A stretch of DNA of 64,000 nt from Planctomycetota bacterium (lineage in GTDB: Bacteria; Planctomycetota; UBA1135; GCA-002686595): the NCBI GenBank assembly GCA_020853575.1, contig JADYYP010000064.1, positions 1 through 64,000 of the forward strand, given 5' to 3'. Below the pieces are notes generated by a model. The model was not told the DNA's origin. It saw only the letters and a list, made by a program, of their open reading frames with translations, and did not search any database. Each line of letters begins with the position of its first letter. The first letter of the stretch is position 1. The position numbers and the translations under genes are program-made. Below are positions 32,170-40,668 of the stretch, piece after piece.

Positions 32170-32619
32170 TCAGGGCGTTGAGGATACCACTGGCTCAGGG
32201 TTGAGGTGATAGAGCACGACGTACACGACCACGCCTGTGAACGACACGTAGAGCCACACCGGAAACGTCCAGCGCGCCAGTCGCTTGTGCGAATCCCAGC
32301 GCTCCTTGTGGGCCAACCAGATGGTCCGCAGGACCATCGGCAGATTGACCACCGCCAGCACCGTATGGCTGCCCAGCAAGGCGAGGTACGCGACACGCGC
32401 CACACCGGTGCCGTGGAAACGGGTCGGTGAGCCGCGAGCGACCGCCAGGTGGTAGTAGAGATAGCACCCGAGAAACGTGGCGCTGGCGGCGAAGGCGAGC
32501 CGCATGAAGCGCGCGTGCCCGACGCGGTCACCGCTCTTGATCGCCCCTAGGCCGCTGAGCAAGAGCAACGTGGCAACGCCATTGAGCGTCGCGTTGACCG
32601 CGGGCAAATGCAGGTTCAT
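32170..32619 (-). CDS. ctaM: DUF420 membrane protein (CtaM-like oxidase assembly factor)
   Basis: 149 residues with about four membrane spans. Typical family features are an N-terminal LPAVNATLNGVATLLLL, the loop KSGDRVGHARFMRLAF, FLGCYLYYH and the C-terminal HKRLARWTFPVWLYVSFTGVV. The Bacillus relative CtaM is needed for maturation of cytochrome aa3, probably at the copper or haem step. ATG overlaps the SCO stop (ATGA), and the small selenoprotein begins one base after its own stop, so the three assembly genes are coupled. Confidence 0.88.
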   Translation of the reverse strand: MNLHLPAVNATLNGVATLLLLSGLGAIKSGDRVGHARFMRLAFAASATFLGCYLYYHLAVARGSPTRFHGTGVARVAYLALLGSHTVLAVVNLPMVLRTIWLAHKERWDSHKRLARWTFPVWLYVSFTGVVVYVVLYHLNPEPVVSSTP

Positions 32620-33242
32620 CGTCCGGGATTCTCTGCGAGCCACTGCGCGCGTGCCGCAGCCGCTCGCGCGCCTTCATCGGTTTCGCCATCGTAGTGCCCG
32701 CGCACGACCCCGCGTGCATCGAGCACGATCAAGCGCGTCGAATGCGTGACCTGCATGCCCAGCGCAGCGCCAGCGTCCTTGGCCCGCGCCAACCACAGGG
32801 AGCGCAACACGCCGTCGATCTGCTGCTCCGGTCCGGTCAGGAACCACCAGCGTTCCGCATCCGCCTCGAAGCGCGCCGCGTAAGCGCTCAGCACTTCGAG
32901 CGTGTCGATCTCGGGGTCGACGCTGAAGCTCACCAAGCGCGCGGGAACGCCGCGCAACAACGCTTGCACGCTGCGCATCTGACCCGAGACGCGCGGGCAG
33001 GGCCCGGTGCAGGTCGTGAAGATGAAATCGAGCACGCAGGGCTGGCCCAGGAGATCCGCTTTGCGCACCGCTCGTCCGGTGTGCGAGCGCAGCTCGAACT
33101 CGGCCAGAGGCTCGCCCTGGAACGGGTCGTCCGCGGCCACGGCCAAAGTGACCGCGCTCCCGGGCCCGGCCTGGCTGTCGCATGCGCCGTGTCCACAGAG
33201 CAAGGCGAACGCCAGCCCACCCGCACGCAGGGCCTCGGTCAC
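32616..33242 (-). CDS. SCO1/SenC-family copper chaperone
   Basis: 208 residues from GTG at 33242. An N-terminal export signal ending CGHGAC (lipobox-like, Cys21) leads to a thioredoxin fold with the copper-binding pair TCTGPC (Cys78, Cys82, CxxxC) and a His in MQVTHSTRLIVLD as the third ligand. All three metal ligands of the SCO family are present. It inserts copper into the CuA site of subunit II from the periplasmic side. It is followed by the DUF420 gene. Confidence 0.93.
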   Translation of the reverse strand: MTEALRAGGLAFALLCGHGACDSQAGPGSAVTLAVAADDPFQGEPLAEFELRSHTGRAVRKADLLGQPCVLDFIFTTCTGPCPRVSGQMRSVQALLRGVPARLVSFSVDPEIDTLEVLSAYAARFEADAERWWFLTGPEQQIDGVLRSLWLARAKDAGAALGMQVTHSTRLIVLDARGVVRGHYDGETDEGARAAAARAQWLAENPGR

Positions 33243-33282
33243 TGCGCCAGGACGTGCCGCACCGCGCGCGCGCACGCTCGAC

Positions 33283-33720
33283 TCAGTGTCCGCTCGCACC
33301 TGCGGCGTTCTCGTCGCCCTGGCCCGCCGGCAATCCGTGCGGCTGTCCACGGCCCTTCGCCGGGTGGTGTGGATCGAGCGCGTTGACCACCTCGCCGGTC
33401 TCGTCGATCACGTAACCAACGGGGTGATCGCGGCGATCTCCGTTGAACACCGTGTCGGGCATGTTGGCGAACAACACGATCGCCACCAACACGGGAGTCG
33501 GGAGGATCAGCGACCACACGATGAAGCGCTCGAACCGCATGTGCATGAAGTACATGAGGATCAAGAGCCCCTTCACCAGCGCGCACACCAGCAGGCCGCT
33601 CCACAGGAACCAGCGCGGGTCGCGGAAGAACATGCCCCATGCGACCTCGATCGCGGTGAGCACGAACAAGACGATGAAGATGCGGAAGACGCTGTAGCCG
33701 AGATCTTTTCCGTGTGCCAT
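33283..33720 (-). CDS. Cytochrome c oxidase subunit IV, caa3 type
   Basis: 145 residues. Three membrane spans are visible: FRIFIVLFVLTAIEVAWGM, WFLWSGLLVCALVKGLLILM with the family's YFMHMRFER, and SLILPTPVLVAIVLFANM. The C-terminal 50 residues are soluble and His/Gly-rich (DPHHPAKGRGQPHG), which is longer than most subunit IV proteins and might bind metal. GGAGGA precedes the ATG. It lies directly after coxC in the operon. Confidence 0.88.
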   Translation of the reverse strand: MAHGKDLGYSVFRIFIVLFVLTAIEVAWGMFFRDPRWFLWSGLLVCALVKGLLILMYFMHMRFERFIVWSLILPTPVLVAIVLFANMPDTVFNGDRRDHPVGYVIDETGEVVNALDPHHPAKGRGQPHGLPAGQGDENAAGASGH

Positions 33721-33734
33721 CGAGAGTCCTCCGC

Positions 33735-34373
33735 TCACATCAAGTAGACGATGGTGAAGAGCAGCACCCACACCAGGTCGACGAAGTGCCAGTACAGTCC
33801 CGCGAGCTCGACCTTCATGTACTTTTCCTGCGGGATCTTGCGGAAGATCGCCGCCACCAGGATGCACAGGTTCCAGATCACGCCGGCCGTCACGTGCAAG
33901 CCGTGGAAGCCGGTCATCGCGTAGAACGTCGACCAGAAGATGTCCACGTCGGGGGTGTTGTTCGCGTGCAGCAGCTCGAGGTACTCGTAGACCTGGATGC
34001 CGACGAAGCAGGCGCCGATCACGACCGTCAGCGCCAGCCACTTGATCAACCCGCCATTGTCGCCGAGCATCGCGCGCTCGACGGCCTTCACCATCGTCGC
34101 CGAGCTGCAGATCAGGATGAAGGTGTTGAAGGCCGTGATGTTGACCGCCAAGCGATCCGCCGGGTCGGGCCAGGTCGCCGCGCCCATGCGCAGCACGATG
34201 TAGGTTCCGATCAACCCCGTGAAGAACATGATCTCGGTCGCGAGGAACAACCAGATCGCGAACTTGCCACGGTTCACCGGCGGACCACTGTCGTAGTCGT
34301 AGATCGCGTGGTGCGGCACGGGCGCGTCGACCGCGGGGTCGAACGCAGGAATCGCTGCGGGTGAGATGTTCAT
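33735..34373 (-). CDS. coxC: Cytochrome c oxidase subunit III
   Basis: 212 residues with five membrane spans: KFAIWLFLATEIMFFTGLIG, ITAFNTFILICSSATMV, WLALTVVIGACFVGIQVYEY, FYAMTGFHGLHVTAGVIWN and YWHFVDLVWVLLFTIVYL. The FHGLHV and WHFVDLVW signatures are those of subunit III of haem-copper oxidases. It stabilises subunit I and the proton uptake path. A five-helix form without the first two helices is usual in this oxidase class. Confidence 0.95.
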   Translation of the reverse strand: MNISPAAIPAFDPAVDAPVPHHAIYDYDSGPPVNRGKFAIWLFLATEIMFFTGLIGTYIVLRMGAATWPDPADRLAVNITAFNTFILICSSATMVKAVERAMLGDNGGLIKWLALTVVIGACFVGIQVYEYLELLHANNTPDVDIFWSTFYAMTGFHGLHVTAGVIWNLCILVAAIFRKIPQEKYMKVELAGLYWHFVDLVWVLLFTIVYLM

Positions 34374-34382
34374 CGAGGATCT

Positions 34383-35306
34383 CTAGAGGCTGCCTCGGGC
34401 GCCGAGTGCGCGCACGAGCGGGTCCATCAGAGTGAGCGAATACAGCGCTGGCACGTAGACCAACGAAACGAGCACGACCGTGCGCGCGCGCGCGCGCGTC
34501 TCTTTCAATGCGAACGCCAACGAGGCCGCGCAGTAGGCCAGGCCCAGTGTGAGTGCCGTGGCGACGTACAGTCCGCCGGCCTCTCCACGCAGCGCGGGCA
34601 GCAGCGACACCGGCAACACCACCAGGCTGTAGAGGAACGCCTGGCGCCCGGCCATGCCATCGGTCTGCGGCAGGGCCGGCAGCATCTTCAATCCGGCGCG
34701 GGCGTAGTCCTCGCGGTACAGCCAAGCGATCGCCAGGAAGTGCGGGAACTGCCAAGCGAACAGACCCGCGAACAGGTACCAGCCCCAGCCGTGCACGTCG
34801 CCGGCCAACGCGGCGAATCCGAGGAGTGGCGGCATTGCGCCGGGAATTGCGCCCACGGTGGTGTTGAGCGAGCTCAGGCGCTTGAGCGGCGTGTACACCA
34901 AGGCGTAGGCGACCAGCGTGCCCAGCCCGAGCAATGCGCTGAGCGTGTTGAAGCGCGCCGCGAGTCCAGCGATCCCGACGAGCGTCAGGCCGGCACCGAC
35001 GAGGATCGCATCGCGCGTTCGCACTCGGCCCGTGACCAGCGGTCGCTGCGCGGTGCGCTGCATGCGCGCGTCGGTGTCGCGCTCGAGCACTTGATTGAAG
35101 ATGCTCGAGGCCCCGGCAACGGCGGAGATGTACAACGCGGCCTCGGCCAGCCGCGCGAGATCGGCCGCGGCGCCGCGCGCCAAGAGTCCGCCGATGAACG
35201 CAGCGAATGCGACCATGGCGGTGATCCGCGGCTTGCACAGGACCACCCAAGCGTCCCATGCCGATTGCGGCGCCACCCACGCGTTCGACACGCCCGGCGT
35301 CTTCAT
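34383..35306 (-). CDS. ctaB: Protohaem IX farnesyltransferase (haem O synthase)
   Basis: 307 residues of the UbiA prenyltransferase superfamily with seven or more membrane spans. The prenyl-diphosphate and metal site NQVLERDTDARMQRTAQRPL gives the NxxxDxxxD and RTxxRPL motifs, and YTPLKRLSSLNT with GAMPPLLGF follow. It attaches farnesyl to haem B to make haem O, the precursor of haem A for the oxidase. ATG overlaps the ctaA stop (ATGA), so the two steps of haem A synthesis are coupled. Confidence 0.95.
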   Translation of the reverse strand: MKTPGVSNAWVAPQSAWDAWVVLCKPRITAMVAFAAFIGGLLARGAAADLARLAEAALYISAVAGASSIFNQVLERDTDARMQRTAQRPLVTGRVRTRDAILVGAGLTLVGIAGLAARFNTLSALLGLGTLVAYALVYTPLKRLSSLNTTVGAIPGAMPPLLGFAALAGDVHGWGWYLFAGLFAWQFPHFLAIAWLYREDYARAGLKMLPALPQTDGMAGRQAFLYSLVVLPVSLLPALRGEAGGLYVATALTLGLAYCAASLAFALKETRARARTVVLVSLVYVPALYSLTLMDPLVRALGARGSL

Positions 35307-36250
35307 CGCGCGCCCTCCCAACCGGCCACGACCGACGCCTGCTCGTCCAGCGCGCAACGGCGGTGGATCCACATGACCGCGGCCACGGTGGCCTGCAGCA
35401 CGAAAGCTCCGAACAGGACGTGCGCCGTGGCAGTCAAGGTCTCCGCGGTCGAAACCTCGCCCGTGAAGCCGCCGCTGACCAGCAGGATCGCGACCAGCGC
35501 CAGCAGACCGAGCACGACCTGCGCCAAGATCAGCCCCAAGAGGCGCATGGCGCGTCGCGCGAGCTCGCCGTCGGCGCATTCACGCATTCCACGGGCGAGC
35601 ACGACGACGGCGCCTGTCGCGAGGGCTGCGAAGGCGATGTGCGCCACGAGCGCGAGGTCGTTGCCAGTGTGACGCAACCACGCGCCGAGCACGATCTGCG
35701 CGTAGACCGCCAGCAGCGCCAACACCGACGCCCGCCGCATGCTCGCCGCGCCTGCCAGGGAAACGCGGGGCAAGGCGCCGAACGCGGGATCGCTGAGCAC
35801 CACGTTGACGGCCAAGGTGGCCAGCGTCGCTTGGGCGAAGACGCCGTGCAAAAACGCGAGGTCCGGACTGCTCTCGAGCACGCGGAAGCCACCGATCGCG
35901 CCTTGCGCGCACACGGCGGCCAGGCCGATCCAGGCCCACTTGATCCGCGTCGCCCCGACCTTGGCGCGGTGCGAGGCGCCGACCAGGAGGATCGAGAGCA
36001 GACCCACGAGCGTGCCGAACAAGCGGTGCGAGTGCTCCGCGAACGTGCCCGAGTTCGCGAACCACTTCTCGATCGGGTAGGCCAGCAGGAAGTGGTCGCC
36101 GTGTCCGCGATCGAGCACCCACCAACCGTCGATGGCCATACCTGCGCGCAGAGTCGTGACCGTGCCGCCGAGCACGACCAGCGGCAACGCCGCCAGCCAA
36201 GTGCCGAGCGCCAAGCGCCGCGGCCAGGGAGAAGTCCCGCTCGTCGTCAT
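35303..36250 (-). CDS. ctaA: Haem A synthase
   Basis: 315 residues with eight membrane spans. The paired His positions of the family are present: FAEHSHRLFG in the N-terminal half, FLHGVFAQ, VAHIAFAAL and ATAHVLFGAFV in the C-terminal half, which bind haem and the substrate. It oxidises the C8 methyl of haem O to a formyl group. Between the two homologous halves lies a short region without the Cys pair seen in some CtaA proteins. It sits between coxA and ctaB, 48 bases after coxA. Confidence 0.92.
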   Translation of the reverse strand: MTTSGTSPWPRRLALGTWLAALPLVVLGGTVTTLRAGMAIDGWWVLDRGHGDHFLLAYPIEKWFANSGTFAEHSHRLFGTLVGLLSILLVGASHRAKVGATRIKWAWIGLAAVCAQGAIGGFRVLESSPDLAFLHGVFAQATLATLAVNVVLSDPAFGALPRVSLAGAASMRRASVLALLAVYAQIVLGAWLRHTGNDLALVAHIAFAALATGAVVVLARGMRECADGELARRAMRLLGLILAQVVLGLLALVAILLVSGGFTGEVSTAETLTATAHVLFGAFVLQATVAAVMWIHRRCALDEQASVVAGWEGAR

Positions 36251-36298
36251 CGTCCGGTCTCGGGTCGTCGCGTCGTGGAGCGCTCGCGGCGTGCTCGC

Positions 36299-38134
36299 TC
36301 AGAGCGCGCGCGTCTGCGGGATGTAGTCCTCGGCCACCTCCGGCGAGCTGAACTCGTACGGACCGCGGTAGACCTTCAACTCACGGTCGAAGTTGCCGTG
36401 CCCCGGAGGCGAGGGAGCGTCCCACTCGAGTGAGGCCGCGTTCCACGGATTGCGTCCGACGCGCTTGCCCCAGAACATCGAGTGGAAGAAATTCGCGACG
36501 AAGAAGATCTGCCACGCGAACATGCAGAAGGCGGACAACGTGATGAACTCGTTGATCGGCTGCAACTGCTGATAGACGTCGTAGGCGTACGGGTCCGCGG
36601 TGCGACGCATCAATCCGGCGACGCCGAGTTGGTGCATCATGTAGAAGGTCGTGTTCGTGAAGATGAACGACCCGACGAAGTGGATCTTGCCCATCGTCTC
36701 GTTCATCAGTCGCCCGAACATCTTCGGGAACCAGTGGTAGATCGCGGCGAAGATCGCGAACAGCGATCCGGCGAAGACCACGTAGTGGAAGTGCGCCACC
36801 ACGATGTACGTGTCGTGGATGTAGATGTCGACCGGCGTCGCGGCCATCCAGATGCCCGATAGACCGCCGATGATGAACATCGAGACGAAGGCGCAGGCGA
36901 ACAGCATCGGCGTGCGCAGGTGGATGCGCCCGCCCCACAGCGTGCCGAGCCAGTTGAAGACCTTGATCGCGCTGGGCAGCGCGATCATCACCGTGCTCAC
37001 CATGAAGGTCATGCCCAGCGCGGGGTTCATGCCCGAGGTGAACATGTGGTGGCCCCACACGATGAAGCCCAGTCCGGCGATCGCGCTCATCGAATAGACC
37101 ATCGGCTTGTAGCCAAAGATCGGTTTGCGCGCGTGAACCGCGAGGATGTCCGAGGTGAAGCCCATCGCGGGCAGAACCAGGATGTACACCGCCGGGTGGC
37201 TGTAGAACCAGAACAGGTGCTGCCACAACAGCGGCTGACCACCGGCGGCCGCGGCCTCGGCGCCGTAGGCGAACGAGTCGGGCGTGACGTTGTTGACCAG
37301 CAGGTTGGTGGGCGTGAAGAAGCCCGTGTTCAGCACGCGGTCGAGCAGCTGCATGATGCTCGCGGCCGTCAACACCGGCAGCGCGAAGAGCTGCAGCAGC
37401 GATGTGATCATCAGGCCCCAGATCGACAGCGGCAGGCGCATCATGGTCAGCCCGGGCGCGCGCATCTTGACGATCGTGGTCACGTAGTTGACCGCGCCCA
37501 TCATCGAGGACACACCGACCCAGGTCAGACCCATCAACCAGCAGGTTTGACCGCTGAGCGAGCCCGGGGCGGCGCTCTCGATCGTCGACAACGGCGGGTA
37601 GCTGGTCCAGCCACCCGCGGCGTGACCGCCCTCGACGAAGAAGCCCAAGAGGATGAAGAAGAAGGCCGGGATCATGGTCCAGTAGCCCAGCATGTTGAGC
37701 TTGGGGAAGGCCATGTCCGGCGCGCCGATCATCAGCGGGATCAGGAAGTTGCCGAAGGCTCCCGTGAGCAACGGGATCATCACGAAGAAGATCATGATGG
37801 TCCCGTGCATGGTGAAGAGCATGGTGTAGAACTCGGGCGTGATCGCACCGCCGGTGGCGGGGAACATCCAGGCCAGCCCGGGCATCGGTTGCCAAGGCCA
37901 CGCGAGCTGGTAGCGAATCGCCATCGCCATCAGGCCACCGAGCACCAGGAACACCAGGCCGGAGAACAGGAACTGCAGCCCGATCACCTTGTGATCGACC
38001 GAGAACACGTACTTCCGCAGGAAGCCGAGCTCGTGGTGATCGTGGTGCTCACGCACCGTCCCCGGTTCGCCTTCGCCCGGTTGGACGTGCGGCGCGTGCA
38101 CGTGGGGAGCCGCGGGAGTCGCAACCGGATTCAT
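36299..38134 (-). CDS. coxA: Cytochrome c oxidase subunit I, A2 type
   Basis: 611 residues with twelve or more membrane spans. Haem and copper ligands are visible: His110 (TMHGTIM, low-spin haem), His313 in YSHPAVYILVLP with Tyr317 of the His-Tyr cross-link, His362/His363 (WGHHMF), and HFHYV near residue 450. The YSHPxV motif with Ala instead of the GHPEVY glutamate marks the A2 subclass (as in Rhodothermus or Thermus caa3). The N-terminal 35 residues are His-rich and soluble (HVHAPHVQPG, REHHDHHE). It reduces O2 to water and pumps protons. ATG overlaps the coxB stop, with strong GGAGGAAGG before it. Confidence 0.97.
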   Translation of the reverse strand: MNPVATPAAPHVHAPHVQPGEGEPGTVREHHDHHELGFLRKYVFSVDHKVIGLQFLFSGLVFLVLGGLMAMAIRYQLAWPWQPMPGLAWMFPATGGAITPEFYTMLFTMHGTIMIFFVMIPLLTGAFGNFLIPLMIGAPDMAFPKLNMLGYWTMIPAFFFILLGFFVEGGHAAGGWTSYPPLSTIESAAPGSLSGQTCWLMGLTWVGVSSMMGAVNYVTTIVKMRAPGLTMMRLPLSIWGLMITSLLQLFALPVLTAASIMQLLDRVLNTGFFTPTNLLVNNVTPDSFAYGAEAAAAGGQPLLWQHLFWFYSHPAVYILVLPAMGFTSDILAVHARKPIFGYKPMVYSMSAIAGLGFIVWGHHMFTSGMNPALGMTFMVSTVMIALPSAIKVFNWLGTLWGGRIHLRTPMLFACAFVSMFIIGGLSGIWMAATPVDIYIHDTYIVVAHFHYVVFAGSLFAIFAAIYHWFPKMFGRLMNETMGKIHFVGSFIFTNTTFYMMHQLGVAGLMRRTADPYAYDVYQQLQPINEFITLSAFCMFAWQIFFVANFFHSMFWGKRVGRNPWNAASLEWDAPSPPGHGNFDRELKVYRGPYEFSSPEVAEDYIPQTRAL

Positions 38135-38916
38135 TGACCTTCCTCCTTGCCGTTCGAGAACCACTCGGCCTTCAGCGCGGCCATGCGTGTCTTGAACTCC
38201 TCCGCCGACACGACGCGGACACTGCCGGCCATCTTGTAGTGGCCCCAACCGCACAACTCGGCGCACACGAGGTCGTACACGCCGGTCTTGGTGGCGCGGA
38301 ACCAGACGGGGATGGTGTGGCCGGGCAACGCGTCTTGTTTGAGGCGGAACTCCGGCACGAAGAAGCTGTGGATCACGTCGCGCGAGCGCAGCTTGAAGAC
38401 CACGTCGGTGTCGACCGGCACGACGAACTCGAAGCTCGTCTCGAGATCGTCGACGGTGCCCAGCACGCCGTCGTCACCGGGGTAGCGGAAGCGCCAATCG
38501 AACTGGCTGGCCCAGACTTCGGCGATCGGATGCTCGACGGAGTACGCGCCGTCCTTGGGGAAGTTCTTCTGGAACTTGATCTTGGCCCAGGTCTCCATCT
38601 GCGAGAAGGCGATGAACAACAGCGCCACCGCGGGGATCGCGGTCCAGATCATCTCGAGCTTGTGACTGCCGTGCGTGAACGCGCCCTTGTCCGAGCGCTT
38701 GGCCGAGTACTTGAACACGAACCAGGCCAGGCACACCTCGGTGACGACGAACGTGAACGCCACCATGTAGAGGATCAAGTTGAACAGCCCGTCGATCTCA
38801 CCCCCGAAGGAGGAGACGTTCTGCGGGAACCAAGTGTGCCACTCGTCGGCCTTCAGGAAGGTCCAGACGCCGAGGATCGGCACTGCCAAGAGCATCAAAC
38901 TGAAGAGGAGGCGCAT
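38131..38916 (-). CDS. coxB: Cytochrome c oxidase subunit II
   Basis: 261 residues. There are two N-terminal membrane helices (RLLFSLMLLAVPILGVWTFL and LFNLILYMVAFTFVVTEV), then the periplasmic CuA domain: His in VIHSFFVPEF, CAELCGWGHYKM with both copper cysteines, His and Met. All ligands are kept. Unlike true caa3 subunits it has no fused cytochrome c domain. The separate dihaem cytochrome encoded just upstream may supply electrons instead. The loop containing DDGVLGTVDDLET is longer than usual. Confidence 0.96.
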   Translation of the reverse strand: MRLLFSLMLLAVPILGVWTFLKADEWHTWFPQNVSSFGGEIDGLFNLILYMVAFTFVVTEVCLAWFVFKYSAKRSDKGAFTHGSHKLEMIWTAIPAVALLFIAFSQMETWAKIKFQKNFPKDGAYSVEHPIAEVWASQFDWRFRYPGDDGVLGTVDDLETSFEFVVPVDTDVVFKLRSRDVIHSFFVPEFRLKQDALPGHTIPVWFRATKTGVYDLVCAELCGWGHYKMAGSVRVVSAEEFKTRMAALKAEWFSNGKEEGQ

Positions 38917-38950
38917 GGGATCTCGAGCTCCTTCGAATGGACCGCGCGGG

Positions 38951-40351
38951 TTAGTGCTTGGCCGGCTCGGAGCCGTGTGTTTCGGGGGTCGAATGCGAGT
39001 CGTGCGCGTCGTGCGCCGGCGCGTGGACCAACTGCGGGCGCTCGGAAAGCGTCCCGACGTAATGCACCAGCGCCCAGATGTCGTCCGCGGTCAGTGAACT
39101 CGGCGCTTCCGGCATCGGAGTGCCGGCGATTCCGTTCTTGATGCGCCGGAACAGATCGATCGGACGCCGGCCGCCGCGGAAGATCCCGTAGCGCAAGTTG
39201 CGCGGGATGATGTCGTGCCCCCAATCGTCCTTGTAGGCGGGCTTGACCTCGCCACTCTGGGGGTCGGTGACGAATGCCGAAGCTCCGTTGCCGCGTCCCT
39301 CCGGGCCGTGGCACGAGAAGCAGTTCGCGCTCTTGGCGTCCAGGAACAGCTCGCGACCGCGCGCGATCGACTCCGGCGTCGGGTGCGGAACCTCGCCCTC
39401 GAACACCAGCAGTTTCTCGGCGGCCTTCTCCCACTTCGACCACACGTCGCTGTAGGCCGCCACGACGTCACCGCTGGTGAGCGCTTCTTCCTCGGCGAAC
39501 GTCGCGACCAGGCTGCGCTCGACCATTCCGCGCATCGAGAGCAAGCGCACGTAGTCGACCAAGCCGTTGAGCTGCGCCTTCGAGAAGCGCCGGAACGAGG
39601 GCATCGCCGTGCCCGTGACACCCTCGTCGAGGATGCGGAACAAGTCGGCGCGCCGCGGCGTGCCTTTGCCGACGGCGGTGAACTTGAACGTGCCCTGGCG
39701 ATAGTCGCGCGGAAGCGGGTTGAGGAAGCGCGCAGTCGGGCCATCGCCACCGCCCTCGGGACCATGGCAGTGCAAGCAGTGCTGGCGGTACAGCTCAGCG
39801 GAGCTGGCCAGCGTCGGATAGTAGTCGACGAACAGCGCCTTGGCCTTGGCCTTGAACTCGTCGTTGCGCAGCTCCGGCGCGGTCTCGGCCAGCAGCGCCG
39901 CCCAAGCGCGCTGGAGGTCGGGGCTCCAGCTGTGGATCGCCACCCGCTCGTACTCACCGGCCTCAATGTGCATCAGCGGTGTGCGGAAGTAGCGCGCGTT
40001 GTCCGTCGCCAGGCTGGCGAGGTCGCTCTCACTGAATTCGCCACTGCCTTGGTCGCCCTTGGGATACTGCGGCCAGTTGAGGTCGAAGCCCGACTCCTTC
40101 CACTCGTCGAGCAGCATGAACTGCGGATGCGCCGGCGTGCCGAACAGCATTTCCAGCGAGCCTGCGACGTTGGCCTGCACGTCCAGCGGCACGAGCGGCT
40201 CGCCCTCGGGCGAGGTGGCGCGCGTCGCCTCCGAGAGGCTGTAGTGGATCACCGGCCGTGCGGCCGGGCGATCGGTGTCGAGCTGACAGGACCAAGACGC
40301 GCCCACGATGCACAGGGCGGCGACGAGGAGAGATCGGGACTCTGAGCGCAT
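38951..40351 (-). CDS. Exported dihaem cytochrome c
   Basis: 466 residues. The signal peptide (about 1-22) ends SWSC, possibly a lipid anchor. Two class-I cytochrome c domains follow: CLHCH (192-196) with the likely ligand Met250 in TAMPSF, and CFSCH (344-348) with Met413 in TPMPEA. The first ~170 residues have no haem site and are of unknown fold. The C-terminus is His/Ser-rich (APAHDAHDSHSTPETHG). As the first gene of the cluster, and because subunit II lacks a haem domain, it is probably the electron donor to CuA, functionally replacing the fused domain of caa3 enzymes. Confidence 0.93.
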   Translation of the reverse strand: MRSESRSLLVAALCIVGASWSCQLDTDRPAARPVIHYSLSEATRATSPEGEPLVPLDVQANVAGSLEMLFGTPAHPQFMLLDEWKESGFDLNWPQYPKGDQGSGEFSESDLASLATDNARYFRTPLMHIEAGEYERVAIHSWSPDLQRAWAALLAETAPELRNDEFKAKAKALFVDYYPTLASSAELYRQHCLHCHGPEGGGDGPTARFLNPLPRDYRQGTFKFTAVGKGTPRRADLFRILDEGVTGTAMPSFRRFSKAQLNGLVDYVRLLSMRGMVERSLVATFAEEEALTSGDVVAAYSDVWSKWEKAAEKLLVFEGEVPHPTPESIARGRELFLDAKSANCFSCHGPEGRGNGASAFVTDPQSGEVKPAYKDDWGHDIIPRNLRYGIFRGGRRPIDLFRRIKNGIAGTPMPEAPSSLTADDIWALVHYVGTLSERPQLVHAPAHDAHDSHSTPETHGSEPAKH

Positions 40352-40668
40352 CGACGTCGGAGCGGTCCGAGCTCGGACGAGCGCGCCTCCGCCGCACCGT
40401 GGCAAACCGGTGACGATCGGGGGCTCTCTCGCGCGCGGCGCGGATCGGCGTTGGGGACCGAAGACGGGGAAAGGAGGAACGACACGTCGCGCGGTGGGCC
40501 GCGGACCATCTCACGGTGGATTCGAGATCCTCCGCACAGATTCGGTGTCAGACTACGAAGGGCGACGGACGAGTCAAGCAGAGTCTTCGCTACTCGGCAC
40601 ACGCGACCGTACGAACTTCAACGTACGCAAACCGGGATCAAAACGCGTCGCGTGACCCGCACTCCGGC
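40352..40668. other. Divergent promoter region, 317 bases, no gene
   Basis: It separates the leftward cytochrome cluster from the rightward YgfZ-like gene and must contain both promoters. I see no convincing consensus boxes, RNA gene or repeat. Confidence 0.5.

Noticed and set aside
34482..34498. Alternating GC run as possible Z-DNA or slippage site
   Set aside because: It lies inside ctaB, where it encodes Arg-Ala-Arg-Ala in frame, and is expected at this base composition.
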